Assembly (NCBI GenBank): GCA_902806565.1 | Contig: CADCXA010000037.1 | Location: 1,101,421-1,165,420 of the forward strand | Origin: Hypoxylon rubiginosum | Lineage: Eukaryota; Ascomycota; Sordariomycetes; Xylariales; Hypoxylaceae | Length of the DNA: 64,000 nucleotides | Direction of reading: 5' to 3' | In this document: one piece after another, positions 37,501-51,200 of the stretch | Position numbering within the stretch: the stretch's first letter is position 1 | Layout of the letters: each line of letters starts with the position of its first letter | The notes under the pieces: generated by a model | Databases searched by the model: none | The model's input: the letters and a program-made list of their open reading frames with translations, nothing else | Told to the model about the DNA's origin: nothing | Program-made: the position numbers and the translations under genes

Positions 37501-40496
37501 TATATTTAATTTATAATTTTTATATTATTTTATTATATTATAATATATATAATAATAACCTTTTTTATTTATATTTAAATATAAATATAATATATTTTTT
37601 TTTGTTTTTTTTTAAAAAAGTTATTATTATTTTTTCTTTTTTATATTACTTATTTTATTTTTTATAATTTAAATTATATATAATATAACTTATTTATTTT
37701 TTTAAATAAAATTATTATTAATATTTATATTATTTTTTTAAATATTATTATTACTAGTATTTTTAATTTTAAGTTTTTTTATATTTTTAACTAATAGATT
37801 ATATTATAAACTTGCGTTTAATATTTATATTATTTTTTTATTATTAGTTAATAATTAATTTATTAATATTAATTTTTTTTATTTTTTTTTATTTTAATTA
37901 TAAATGTTTTATTAAAACTTATTATTTATATTTTTTATTAAATATTTTATGTTATTAATTTTAATATCTTTTAATTATTATATAATTTAAATATTTAAAA
38001 ATAAAAGTTAATAATAAATAATATTAATTATAATATTATATTTTTTAAATTATTTTTTTTTAATAATAATATTTTATTTTATATTAATAATTATTATTAG
38101 TATTTATTTAATTATTTAATTATTAATATAAATATTTATTAATAATAATATATTAATTATTTATATAGATTTTTTATTATATTTATTAATATATTATAAT
38201 TTAAATTTAATTTTTAATAATATTTATAATAGTTTTTAAACTTTTTTTATAAAGTTAATATTAATAAAAATATATTTTCTAGTTTTAATATTTTTTAATA
38301 AGTTATTTATAATTAATAATAATTTATTATTAATTATTATAATAATAAATAATAAAAGTTATTTACTTAATATTTTTTTAAGAAAATTATATAAAATATT
38401 ATTAAAATTTATTTTAAATAAAGATTTTTTTTTAAAATAAAATTTATATTTCTTAAAATTAATTTTTTATTTTTAAGTTATTAAACGTTAAATTTTTATT
38501 ATTTTTAAAAATAACTTTCTTATAATTAAATGTTTTTTTTTATTAAATTCTTAGTATTATATTCGTTAAATTATTATTTTAATAATTTTTACTTTTTTAA
38601 TTTTATTATTTATAGTTTTTATTTTATTATAAAGTAATTTTTTAAAATAATTATAAGATATATATTTTTACTTTTTATATTTAAAATAACGTTTTTTAAT
38701 TATAAATTTAATAAGCTTTTTTTTAAATAATTTTAAAACTTAGGTTTTTTATTTTTAAATTTAGTTTTAATTATTTATAAATTTTTAAATAAATATGTTA
38801 TTTTTAAAAGTTTAATTACAATTAATTCTTATAGTATTTTTATTTTTATTTATTTATATTAACTATTAAGTTATATATATAATTATTTTAATAAATTTAA
38901 TAAAATTATTATTATATATTAAATATATTAATATTATTATAGTTTATAATATTAATAAAAGTTATTTATAAAACTATTATATTTATTTTATTTTTAATTT
39001 ATAATATTTTTTTATAAAATAAATAAATTTATTTTTAAATATATAAAATTCTTTATTTAGTTTTATTTTAAGGATTATAAATTTAATTTTTATTTTTTTA
39101 TAAATATTAAAATTAAAATATTTTTTATAAAAATATTTTATAAAAGTAATAAATGTTTAAATTGGTTTTAAGTGATTTTTATAAAAATATAAAAGGATAT
39201 TTATTATTGGTTTTTTTTTTAAATATAATTTAATATCCGTTATTTTTACGATATTAAAAAAAAAATAATCTTTATTAATTTTTAGTTGGTTTTTCATTTA
39301 TTGGTATTATTTTTTAAAAAATATAATGTTTTTTATTTTATTTATATAAAAATTAATTATATTAACTTTTTTATTTCTATTTATTTTTAAAAGGTTAATA
39401 TTCTTTTTTTTAAATATAATAATATATTATTATAGTTTTTTAATAATTATTTAAAATTTAGTATTTTATATTTTTAATATTATTATTATTTATTAAAGGG
39501 ATTTTTTTATTATATTATTTATATTTATTTTTTTATTAAAGGTTTTAATATTTTTTTAAAGTTAATTAATTACGTTTATTATTATTTTTATTTTTTTTAT
39601 TTAAATAAATTATAATTTATTAATTATTTAATTATATATAAGTTATATATTTATATATTTTTTTAAAATAAGTTTATTTTTAATATAAGTAATTTAATTA
39701 TATAAAAAAATTATATATTAAGTTATATTTATTAATATATTTATTAATTTTATAATTTGTTTTTTTAAAGTTATATATTTTAAAATATAAAATTATATTT
39801 TAAAAAAAAGTTATTTTAAATTTTTTATTATTATTTTAAAGTTATTAATTATTAGTTTTTAAAAGTTATTTAATTATATTTAATTATTTATATTTATAAG
39901 TAATTTAAATTAAGTTTAAAAGATTTTTATTATATTATTAGTTTTTTAATAAGATATAATTTTTTTTATTAAATTAGTTTTTAAAATATTAAATATTATT
40001 ATATTAAAAGTATTATAATTTACTTTAAATATAAAAAAAATTTATATAAATTTTTTATAATTATTATTATATTTTTAATTAAAATAAATAATTAATTATA
40101 TAAATAAAAATATTAAATTATTAATTAAAAGTAATTTAATAGTTTATTAAATTAAATTGTTTTAAATATAAATCTGGTTTTTTAATTTTAATTAAAAAGT
40201 TAATAAATAAATTTTTATTAGTTAATTATTTTTTTTAAAAAATAAAATAAATGTTTTAAAAATCTTTTTTATTAATAGTTATTAAAATTATAATATTAAT
40301 ATAAAAAAACCTAGTTATTATTTATTAATAATTATTTTTAGTTTATTAAAGTTTTTTAATTTTAAAAATATAAAAAATATTATTAATAATTATTAAAAAT
40401 GTTAATTTATTAAGTTAAAAAATTTTTAAAATTAAATTTTTTTTTATAAAATATTATTATTTTTTTTTAAAAATAAAATAAAAAATATTTAAATAT

Positions 40497-40761
40497 TATT
40501 ATATATTATTTAAATAAATAAAAAAGTTAAGTTTAATTATTTAAAAATAAATAAATATATTTAAATATAAAAAATTAAAAAAGGAAAAAGTTTATAAATT
40601 ATATATATAGTTATTTTAAAATAACTTATTTTTTATTAATATATATTTATTTAAAATATTATATATATTTTAATTTTAGTTTTAATTTTTAAATTAATAA
40701 AATAATATTTATATATAAACTATATATATAAGTTATAAATATTTAAATTTATATTATAATA
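40497..40761 (+). repeat. Right LTR of element A
   Basis: 265 bp; it keeps a few more G and C than the left copy. Followed directly by the ATTAT duplication. Confidence 0.87.
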
Positions 40762-40829
40762 ATTATATTATAAAAGTTTTTATAATTTTATAAATATTTA
40801 TATATTAATATTTAAAATATATTAAATTT

Positions 40830-41040
40830 TATTGGTAGTTTATGGTTACTTAAATAGCTATAAAATATAAGGCATGCAATAAAAATAGTTAATAAAATAC
40901 CAGAGAGTATTTCAGAGATATAATATTAATATTTATAATATAGTATTTAGATTAGGTAGATATTTAGTAAGTTTTTTTATAGTAGTAACAAATTATAAGA
41001 TTTTTTCTATAAACGTCCAGATAACCACCTCTTGGTTATA
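40830..41040 (+). repeat. Left LTR of the copia element
   Basis: 211 bp starting TATTGGTAG and ending GGTTATA. Compared with the right LTR it mostly carries T where the other has C, that is plus-strand C-to-T change. Confidence 0.94.
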
Positions 41041-41044
41041 TAAT

Positions 41045-44000
41045 AACTTCACCCATATTCTTATTATTTTTATTGAAAGAAGATAAGGTGTTTATATGTT
41101 TTTTTATATTAAGGTATTAAAAATGTATAACTTCTATTAAACAAAAACAATACGTTATAATCGGTAAATTATAAGAATAAATCAAGAAACAAAACAAGTT
41201 ATTAACACACTTTACTACCAAGTAAATCTAGTTTTTATTAGCTCTGGAAAAAATAAATAAACTTATATAAATTAAAGATAATACCCACTTTTATAAAGAA
41301 AATATATAACAGTAAATAACTAAGTAAACTAAAAAGTTACAATTAGCTAAAACTGCTTTAACAAAAATCGCTACATTAAATATATTAATAAAGTTTATGG
41401 TATTTAACGTAAAACCTAAATCCCTTGTAAAATCCTTTGCAACACCTGTTAGGAAACCCATTGGAAGTTTAATTAACCTAAATTCTAATAAGGATCTTAC
41501 CGAATAGTTCATTAAAATACTATTTAAAACTATAAATTACTTTTAAATAATAAAAGTCCTTAAAAAACAAAAATAGCTAATTAAGTAATTAAGGAAACAA
41601 ATTAATAATATTAATAACAGCTAAGAAAAAAAGATTTAATAAACCGTTAAATAAGTAATAACAAAGAAATTAAAGGGGAAGAAAAAAAGAGAATTTAAAT
41701 CCCCATTAAATAAGGTAATAAACTCACGTAAAATATTATTAATTAATAAACTTTATAAACCAAAGCGTAATAAAACACCCGTTATATTAACCTTATTTCC
41801 TATCAAAACAAAGTTAAAAACTTAAGAACCCACCTAAAAGCCATTAAAAGCTCAACTAAAAGTTCTATCTTTAAAACCATCCAATTTTAACTCTAAACCT
41901 AACGGTGAAATTATGATTATAAGGAAATCTTCTTAATTCTTACACTGAAAACCTTTAAAAAAGTTTTTAAAAGCGCCAAAACATCCTCCTAAATCTGACT
42001 CCGATATTAATTTCAAATCCAACCACAAGTCCCACAAACCATAAAAACCTTGCAAGTTAAGCTGTAAGGATAATAAGAAATCAAGTAATAAGCGCGGTAA
42101 AAAAAAGCCGTTAACCAAGAAATCCTTAAAACGACTCCAAAAAAAACATAAGAATCCCAATCCTTCAAATTCCAACTCGCTATTAAACTTAAACTCATCC
42201 AACTTAAACTTATATAATTTTAATTTAACTAACTCTTATTCCTATCAAAAAAAACATAGAAAATATAAAAAGAAACCTTTTAAAAAAAATAAAAAACACA
42301 GATCTTTTAATAATTAAGTAAAATTTAATTAAAAGCATTTTAGTTTTACATTAAATAAGGAAAATTATTTGATAAGAATCAACAATTAGAACATTTATTA
42401 AGAAGCCCTTATACTAAGCTTAAAAAAAATTAACTACAAGGAAAATAAAAAGTTTATTATTATTAATAAATTAAACCTAGCAATAGTTATTTTATATACC
42501 TGTAAGTGATAATCATTAAACCTAGTTAATAACATAAAAAAAAGTTTTAAAATGCTTAAGATTTTTAGTAAAATATATACCTCCTTAAGTAAAGCTTATC
42601 AATAAAAGCTTTAAAATAAACTTTTACAAAAAAAATATAAAAAAAATAATCCTGTTATTTATATCTTTAAATAATAACTTACACTGTGTAATTATATAAA
42701 TATAAGGCTTAAATTTAATACCGATTAACTAATTATAATGTTTATTATAAGTGTAAAAAATAAAATAACTAACTAGGTTAAGTAAATTTAGTTACTTTTA
42801 CGTAAAAACAAGTTTATTTTATAAAAAATAATAAACAATTTCATTAACAAATTCTAAGGTAAAATCGGAAAAAATAACCGCTAAAGTAGTAATAATAATA
42901 ATAAAAATAACTTTAACGTTTATAATATTTAGGTAAATAAAAAAAGGCTTAAAAAACTGTTTAAATTTAAACACTTACCAAGTTATAATTTAAATAAAGG
43001 TTTTTTATATTATAATTATAAAAAGTATAATTATATAAAAAGAAATTGCCCCGAATTTAATAAGAAAGAAAAAAAAAGATAATAATAAAACTTATCCTTG
43101 AATACTATAAGGAAATAAATAAAAAGCGGTAAATTACAACGATAGTTGATTTTTATTTTTAAAGATTTAGCAAATAGTAACGGTAGTTTCTATGGTAAAA
43201 AAGCGATAAATAACCTGGTTAATAAATATAATAGGCGTTGTTTTTAAAAGAATTTAAAATATATGGTTTTAACGGTATAGCTAATAAAATAGAATATATA
43301 TTATAATGTTACTAGGTTATTTTTCTAGATTTTTAATACAAATTTAAGTTATTACACTAAAATTATAATAAAATAGTAGCTGCTACTTAATATAGGATTT
43401 AATATCTATATTATTAATAATAAAAGAAACTTTATTTAAAAGATTGTAATAAATGTTTTAAATAAGAGATATTTTGTTTATATAAATGGTGGATTAGTAT
43501 TAATTATAAAAATAAGTATAACCCATTTTACTTTAAAAAGATATAATAACGAAAGGTAATTCACTACTTTAAATTTTATAACTTTTATAGAACATTTTCT
43601 TATTAAGATTTTCTTAGGAGATTTATTATATAGGGTAAGCGGATGAATTAAGGGAGAGTATATTTAAAATTTTAATTATATAATATTTATAAAGTTTAAT
43701 ATTTTAAAATATAACTTCTTCCTTCCATTATTTGGAAAATAAAAGCTTATGCTTTTAAAGTTACCTGTTAGTAACTTAAATAATTAATAGGGATATAAGT
43801 TAATGATAATATAAGAGATAAATAATTTGAGAGAGATATTAAAAAAATCTTTAGTTATATTAACTTTTAAATTTATAAATAAGGCCATTTAGAAGCTGAT
43901 ACTTTGGTACTGTTATCTATGTTATCCTAGCATAGAAAAAATAAAATAATCTATTAAAATAACCATAAATATCGATTTAAACTTAACTTTTATTAAACTG

Positions 44001-46960
44001 TTATTTTATTATATGTGTAATTAAGTTAAGATCACGAAGATATTTTTAAAGGACCTGTAATTACGTGTAAAATACTTAAAAGAAATTACTTAATATAATA
44101 CAAGCTTATTAAAGCCTTAATTAATAAATGGGGACCGTTATTTTATAATAATTATTAATAATTATAATAAATATAGATACTTTAAGATTTATATTACGAA
44201 AGATAAAACAGAAGTTATTATAGAAACGTATCTCTGTTACAAATACGAAACTTTATAGTGCCTACCTATAAAGAAAGATGGCAATAGTAGAAAACCGCTG
44301 GTATTACACTTTAACGGTGAAAAAGAATTTAACATAAGCCTTATTAAGAAAGCTTACCAGGAAATGGTAATTAAATTGATTATTTTTATACCAAAAAATT
44401 AATATTAAAATAAAGTCCCTAAGTAATTTATTAGGTTTATCCAGGACTTAGTATAGGTAATTTATATTATTATAAATATATTTATATACTTTTAAAATAA
44501 TATAATAAAAGTAGCTACTTATATAATTAACCGTATAGGTTAATTAATTATAAAAAGCGTTACCTTTTATAAGAAGTATATAAGTGATCTTAAACCTTAT
44601 AAACCGTATAAACTTAATAATATATATTTAAAGATTATTGGGAGTAAATGCTTTATTTTTATTAATAAGAAATTTAAAGATGTAATAAAAAAGATAAAAG
44701 CTTAAAAAGCTAAAGGAATTTTATTTAGTTACTAAGGCTAGTATAACTATTAAGTATAACTTATTAAAAGAGGTAGATACTTTGATACCTTTTATATTAT
44801 TATATAAAAATTTATAGGAGATAATAATGGTATTTTAAACCCGAGAAATGTGGTTAAATCCCTACCTAAGTACGTACAAAAAAAGCTTTGTTATTAAAAG
44901 AAAACCATTAAGGTAAACGTATAAAATAAGGATAAGAATATTATTAAGAAAAATGTTATAAATAGTGACATAAGGTTAAAACTTAAAAAAAGAGATAGAC
45001 TTAAAAAAAAGTGATTAATTATATAATGTTACGAAGTTTTAAATAAGCTTAACGTTATTTATAAGATGTTATAAAATATAAATAATACCTAAAAGGATGG
45101 GAATTACCTATTAAAAAGCGTGTCCAAAAATGATTTTAATAATTTCATCTTTATAAATAATGGTAATCCATTTATTATAACATATTTAGATATATATAGA
45201 GCTTTAATATGCCATTTTATTAATATCGAGAAGAAAAATAATATTAAAGATGCTATGTAAGATTTCCTTAATATAATATCTGAAATTTTTAGACTCTTTG
45301 AAATTAATATAAATAAGCCTCTATTTAAAGAAGTTATGAATGGAATAGAATAAAAGTTATAAGTATAGGTTATATTTAAAAAGATTTATAAGAACCTTAA
45401 AAAAGGTACGTTTAAATTTAATTTTTTTTTTAAAACTATTTATAGGTATCTAATTAATGTTAAATAGGTTTTAAAAAAAAAATACTTATTTAATGGAGAT
45501 TTTAATAAATTTAAAACCTGTATCTGTGTGAGAGGATTTATATAAAGAAAAAAAGTTAACTATAATAAGATTATAGTTATAATTGTAAAAGTTATAACCT
45601 AGTGTATATTAATAGTTTTAGTTATAGTATATGGATGGGATATTTTGTAAATAGATTTTATAGTGGTATATTTTAATGGAGATTTAAAGGAATGTATTTT
45701 TATAAAATTATTTTTTATATTAAAGAAATACTTTAACGTTTATTTAAAAAAATAAAGAATTTATTAGTTTAATAAAAGTAAGATTATTAAGCTGATAAAT
45801 CCCTTTTATGGATTAAAATAAATTGGTTATATTTAATAGATTAAGGTTAGGAAATTACTTAAAATATAAAGTTATAAACTTTTAAAAGTAAATAATATTA
45901 TTTATTTTAACTAAGAGATAAAGGATATTATAGTTTTTTATATTAATAACTTTTTATTATTTAATATAAACGTTTAAAAATTAAAGAATTTGGTAGAAAA
46001 TATTAAAAAAGATGTTTTTATTACAAACCTTAATAACATTAATTAATTTTTAAAAGTCCGAATTATTTAACTTATTTACAACAAAAAGGTTCGCTTTAAT
46101 TAATAATAGTATCTTAAAAAAAATATTAAAGAGTAGTAAGCTTAAAAATTGTAAGTATATAAACACACCTTTTGAATTTAAAAAACTAAACCACGTAATC
46201 CTTAAAAATCATAGTAAAAAAGTAAATAAGAAAAAGGTTTATAAATACACATCTTTAATAAGAAAAGCCAATTTTACAGTATATGTAATTAAGCTAAATA
46301 TAAGTTACACTATATTAACCTAGGCACACTATATAAACAACCCTTTATTAAAACATTCTAAAGGAATCAAGCATATTATAAAATACTTAAAAAAATCAAC
46401 CAAAAAAATAATCTAATATAAGAAGCTAATAGAGAAGTATAAGCACCGGATATTCAATAATATCAAATTACATAAAGCTGTTAATACTAGCTACGCTAGG
46501 GACGCTAATATAGTAAAATCAATAACCGGATACATTTTCTTTTTAGTAGGCACATTTATAACATAACTATTTAAATTACAAAACGTGGTAACATGTAACT
46601 CTACTAAGGTAAAGTATATAACTTTAACTACAGCTGTTACAAAAACAACTTAAATACATAACTTCCTAAAAAAATTTCAATTAATACCTAAAAAACCAAT
46701 TCCACTAATAAATAATAATATAACTACAATCACTTAATCATAAGAAACTACTATAAATAAGTAAAAGTGTTATATTAAAAAAGATTATCACTATATTAAA
46801 CAAAAAGTTGTTAAAGGTAACATTAAGATAAATTACATAAAAAGCAAGCTAAATCCAGCTAATAAATTTATAAAACTATTAAAAAAGTAAAACCACAAAC
46901 AATTCTTAAAATTACTCAGTTTGGAAAATCACAAATAACCTTATATATCTAGCTAAAAAG
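41045..46960 (+). pseudogene. Copia gag-pol remnant (zinc knuckle, integrase, RT, RNase H)
   Basis: Readable blocks, with stops and substitutions from RIP: a CCHC-knuckle relic at about 43005-43060 (ending NCPEF, with Cys and His positions now Tyr); GAG-pre-integrase relic with LCYPSIEKIK at about 43900-43945; integrase core relic at about 44130-44260 (YFKIYITKDKTEV), its Asp now Asn; RT blocks at about 45480-45960, including YFNGDLKECIFIK, the NPFYGLK motif near 45795, and Y-I-N-N where Y-x-D-D is expected; RNase H at about 46475-46660 (SITGYIFFLVGT, KLQNVVTC). The first 2 kb is gag. No frame is intact. Minus-strand open frames at 41291-41512 and 41933-42202 are shadows of this. Confidence 0.9.
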
Positions 46961-46963
46961 GTG

Positions 46964-47174
46964 TATTAACAACCTGCGGTTACCTAAACAACTATAAAAC
47001 ATAAGGTATACAATAAAAATAGCTGGTAAAATACTAGAGAATATTCCAAAGATATAACACTAATATTTACAACATAATATTTAAATCAGGTAAATACCTA
47101 ACAAATTTCTTTACAATAGCAACGAATTATAAAATCTTTTCCACAAGCGTCCGGATAACCACCTCCCGGTTATA
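46964..47174 (+). repeat. Right LTR of the copia element
   Basis: 211 bp starting TATTAACAACC and ending GGTTATA. Compared with the left LTR it mostly carries A where the other has G, so the opposite strand was mutated. Confidence 0.94.
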
Positions 47175-47255
47175 AATTTTTATAAAATAAAAATTTTTTT
47201 TTTATTTTATTTTTAATATTAATTAAAAACTTAAAATTAATATATTAAAAAGTTT

Positions 47256-47317
47256 TACTATTTACACTTTATAAAATTATTATTAGGTTTTTATTTATAT
47301 TTTAATATAAAAGTTAA
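47256..47317. repeat. Left arm of an inverted repeat
   Basis: About 62 bp (core TTATAAAATTATTATTAGG) whose reverse complement lies at 47967-48028. The two arms enclose about 650 bp that retains some GC-rich islands (near 47400-47570). It looks like a terminal-inverted-repeat element or a palindromic remnant. Confidence 0.7.
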
Positions 47318-47966
47318 AAGTTTTATATTACGGTTTAATTTATAACTTAATTTATAGTTTAAATATTAACTTAACTTTTTTATTTATTAATTAATTTTAT
47401 TTTAATTAAAATATAACCTAGGTTATTAAATCCGTTTAATTAAAAGCTTTTAATTAATATAAAAATTAAGCCGGTGTAAATTTAATTAATCAAGTTATTA
47501 ACGTTTAAATTATATTTATTTAATAAGATATAACCGGCGGTTTAAATTACGTAATTTCTTTTAAATACACCTTTATTTTTAAATATAAATAACTTTATAA
47601 TTATATGTTATAAAATATTATAATAAGATAAAATTAATTTATATAAAAATAGGTTTTTAAATAAATTTAATTTATAACTTATTAAAATTAAATTAATTAA
47701 AATATTTAATTATATAAAAAATATAATATTTTAAACTTTAATATTAAAAAACGTTAAAAAATGTTATATATTATATATATTAACGTTAAAATATAATTAT
47801 AAATAACTTAATAATAATATATTATATATATTTAAAATTAATATTATTAGATTTAAAATTAAGTTAATTTTTAAATAATATTAAATATATAATTATATAA
47901 GTTTATTTAATAAAGTTATTAAAATATATTTATTTTTAAGTTTAAATGTTATTAAACGCGGGGTTT

Positions 47967-48028
47967 TTAACTTTTATATTAAAATATAAATAAAAACTTA
48001 ATAATAATTTTATAAGGTGTAAATAATA
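47967..48028. repeat. Right arm of the inverted repeat
   Basis: Reverse complement of 47256-47317 with a few transition differences. Element B begins 24 bp further on. Confidence 0.7.
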
Positions 48029-48051
48029 ATATTTATATTAAATTAATTATA

Positions 48052-48201
48052 TGTTATATTTATTTAAAAAATAATATAAATATAAAAAAATAATATAAAA
48101 AGCTTAGTTTTTAAAAATTTAAATTAAATATAAAATTAAATTAAAAGTTTTTTAAAATATAAATTATTTTAAATATATAAATTATATAAATACTTAAAAT
48201 A
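48052..48201 (+). repeat. Left LTR of element B
   Basis: 150 bp aligned without gaps to 53964-54113; the last 21 bp are fully A/T except for one C, where the partner kept its GC. Confidence 0.88.
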
Positions 48202-51200
48202 TATTTTTATTAATTTAATAAATATAAAATTATTACGAATTATTTATTTATAAAAAATATCCTTTTTTTAATTTATAAATAAAATTAATTTAATAGTTTA
48301 AATTAAATTACTTATAATTTTTTTTTAATTTATTAAATTATTAAAAATAAGAACTTATTTTTAATTAATATATAAACTTATAATAATTTTTTTTAAAAAG
48401 CGGTTTTATTAGTTTATTTATAATTATATTAATTATATTAATATATTATAATTTAAAATTATTATATTAATAATAATTAATAATTTATTTAAATTATATA
48501 TTAAAATAATAAGTATAAGTTATTTTAAAAAAATTAAAAATAATAGTTTTAATATTAGTTAAATCGGTATATATAATAAAAAATTTAAGTTGTTTATAAC
48601 TTAGTTTTTTTAATAGTTTATTAATTTATATAATTATAAAATTAATTAAAATAAAATTAATAAACTTTGTTTTTATATTATTAAATATAATAAGTGTTTG
48701 TTTTTTTAATTGTTAATATATTAAACTGTTAATAAATATAATAATATAAGTTTTTATAAATTATTAAAAACTTAAATTATTAATAAATACCGTATTTATT
48801 TAAACTATAAAATATATATTTATAATAAAATGTTTTTTATTAAAAATAATATCGAAATTTTTAATTAAAATAAAATATTATTAAAAATATTTTATTAAAT
48901 TAAGATAATATTAACTAGGTTTTATATTTATTTTATAAAATATTATAATTATTTTTATAATATTAAAACAAATGTTAATAATTAATTAATTAAAAAAATT
49001 AGTTTTTATTTAATATTTTTTATTATTAATATTAGTTATTTTATTTTAAATAATAAAAATAATAATGTTAAAATATTAAAAAGTTTTTATATTTTTAAAA
49101 GATTTAATATTAAATTTATTAAAAATCTTTTTAATAAATACGGTTTAATTAATAAAAATTTAATAGGTATTTTTATTATATTAAATATAAAAACTAAGGA
49201 ACTTAGTTATATTATTTATAACTTTTAATTTAAAGATTTTTTTAAAAATATTTATTATATTAATAATATTTTAATAATATTTATTAATAATAAATAAATT
49301 ATTAATATAAATAAAAATAAAAATATTTATATATAAATATTTAAATAAATAATATTTTATTATTATATTATAAAAGTTAAATTTAATTATTTTTTTAATT
49401 AAAATTTTAAATTATTATAAAAATAAATTATAAAAATTATATAAAGCTTATAAAAACTTTTAAATTTATTTAGTTTTATTTTAATATTTAAATAACTAGC
49501 GATAATAAATAATAATATTATTAAAAATAAAATTATAAAAAAATATAATTTTAATATTATATTACTTATAATTAATATTTTTAATAGTTATAATAATAAA
49601 AAATATTTTAACTAATATTAAGTTTATTATAATTATATATATGTTTTATATAACTTAATAATTTTTAAACTAATAATTACTATAAATAATAAATTAAGTT
49701 TAATTATATTTTTATTTATTATTAAAACTAAACTTTTAGTTTAATATTTATTTAATAAATAAAATTTTAACTTTAAAAAATAGATTAATTAATTTAAAGG
49801 TTTTATAATTAATTAAGTTTTAGATTTAAATATTAAAAACCGGTTTTTAAACTTTTTAAAATTTAAGGTTATTTTAAGTTTTTTTAAAAGATTTTATAAA
49901 AGGAGGTGTTAAAATAAAAACAACTTAAAAAAGGGTTAAAATAAAGGTTTTAATCTTTTTTTATTTCTTATTAACTATTAAAAAAACCATATTAATAAAA
50001 ATAAATAAAACCGTTTTAATTAAATTGTAAAATATTTAAATAATATTATAATTAACTTTAAATTTTTAATAAGTTAAATAACAAGGTTATTTAATTAAAT
50101 TAACGTTATTTTTAATTAAATTAATATTTTTATTAGAATTTTTAATAATAAAAAAAAAAGTGTTTTATATTAATTTTAATTAATTAATTAAAACTTATTA
50201 AAAAAAAGTATATTTATTTTTTACGTTTAATTTTAAAAAACCTTTAAATATAAAGTTTTTAAAAATATTATTAAAGTTTTTTTTATTTAAATTAAATAAA
50301 AAAACTTTAAGTATTAATTTAAATAATTATTTTTTAACCGTTTAATAAATAAAAGTTTTAAATACGTTTAATTAAAATATATTAATTATATATTTAAATA
50401 AAAGTATAAAATAAATTAAATTTTAATAGTTATTTTTATATTATAATAAAAAGTTATTAGATTATTAAATTAATTTATTTAATATTTTTAATAGTTTAAA
50501 TTTATTTATAAATAAATAAAATCTTAAAAAAATATTATAATTATAAATATTAATTTAAAATTAATTAATTTTTTTATAGCTAGGTTTTTTAAAAATAATA
50601 TTATATTTAATGTTTTTTTTTAAATTATTTTAATATCTTGATTATTTATTAAAAATAACGTTTTTTATTTTAATAATTTTATAAAATAAAAAAACTTAAA
50701 TTTTATAAATTTTAAATTTATGGTTAATATAATTAATTATAAAACTTTTATAAATATAAAAAATATATTTTATATTTTTAAAAACTTTTTTGTTATAAAT
50801 TTAAATAATAATATTAAAAATATAAAAATATAATAAATAATTTTAATAAACTTTTTTATAAAAGTTTAATATTTTATAAAATTTATTATATAAAGATTTT
50901 TATACCTTATTTATTTTTATAAAAAGTAAATTAATTATTATAATAATTATTTTTTTAATATAAAACTAAAAAAAAATAAATAACTAAAAATTAATTAAAG
51001 CTAATTTAAAAAAAATAATTATAAAAAAATTAAATTTTTTTATATAGTTATTTTATTTTAATATATTAGGTATAATAATTTTAAAATAAATATTATAATT
51101 TAAACATTTATTTTTAATATTATTTTTATTAAAAAACTTTTTATTATTATTAATATATATAATTTAGATTTTTAATTTAGTTTATAATTTAATCTTAGCG

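Larger units (their letters stand above)
34254..40761. mobile_element. LTR retrotransposon A (6.5 kb), RIP-saturated
   Basis: Two direct repeats of about 266 bp (34254-34519 and 40497-40761) begin TATTATATATTATTTAAA and end TTATATTATAATA, equal to TG…CA ends after C-to-T change. The element is flanked by the 5-bp duplication ATTAT (34249-34253 and 40762-40766). The 6-kb interior is T-rich on this strand and too mutated for me to read gag or pol in either direction, so the superfamily (Ty3/gypsy or Ty1/copia) is undecided. More copies of its LTR occur at 33763, 60081 and 62922, so the family was active here repeatedly. Confidence 0.87.
40830..47174 (+). mobile_element. Ty1/copia LTR retrotransposon, 6345 bp, RIP-mutated but readable
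   Basis: Two LTRs of exactly 211 bp (40830-41040 and 46964-47174) with 5-bp duplications AATTT (40825-40829 and 47175-47179). A purine tract AAAAAGGTG precedes the right LTR, as a polypurine primer should. Pol relics appear on the plus strand in the Ty1/copia order: nucleocapsid zinc knuckle, GAG-pre-integrase/integrase, reverse transcriptase, RNase H. Many stop codons from TGG/CAA/CAG changes show that it is dead. It retains far more C and G than its surroundings, so it is the youngest insertion in the block. Confidence 0.95.

Noticed and set aside
41291..42202. Two minus-strand open frames (73 and 89 codons)
   Set aside because: They lie antisense to the copia gag region, where loss of G on the plus strand removes stop codons from the other strand.
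49243..49310. Y-I-N-N-I-L-I, resembling a mutated retroviral-type RT active site, in element B
   Set aside because: Such words arise easily in A/T-only DNA, and the position (1.2 kb from the left LTR) does not fit a plus-strand gag-pol layout.
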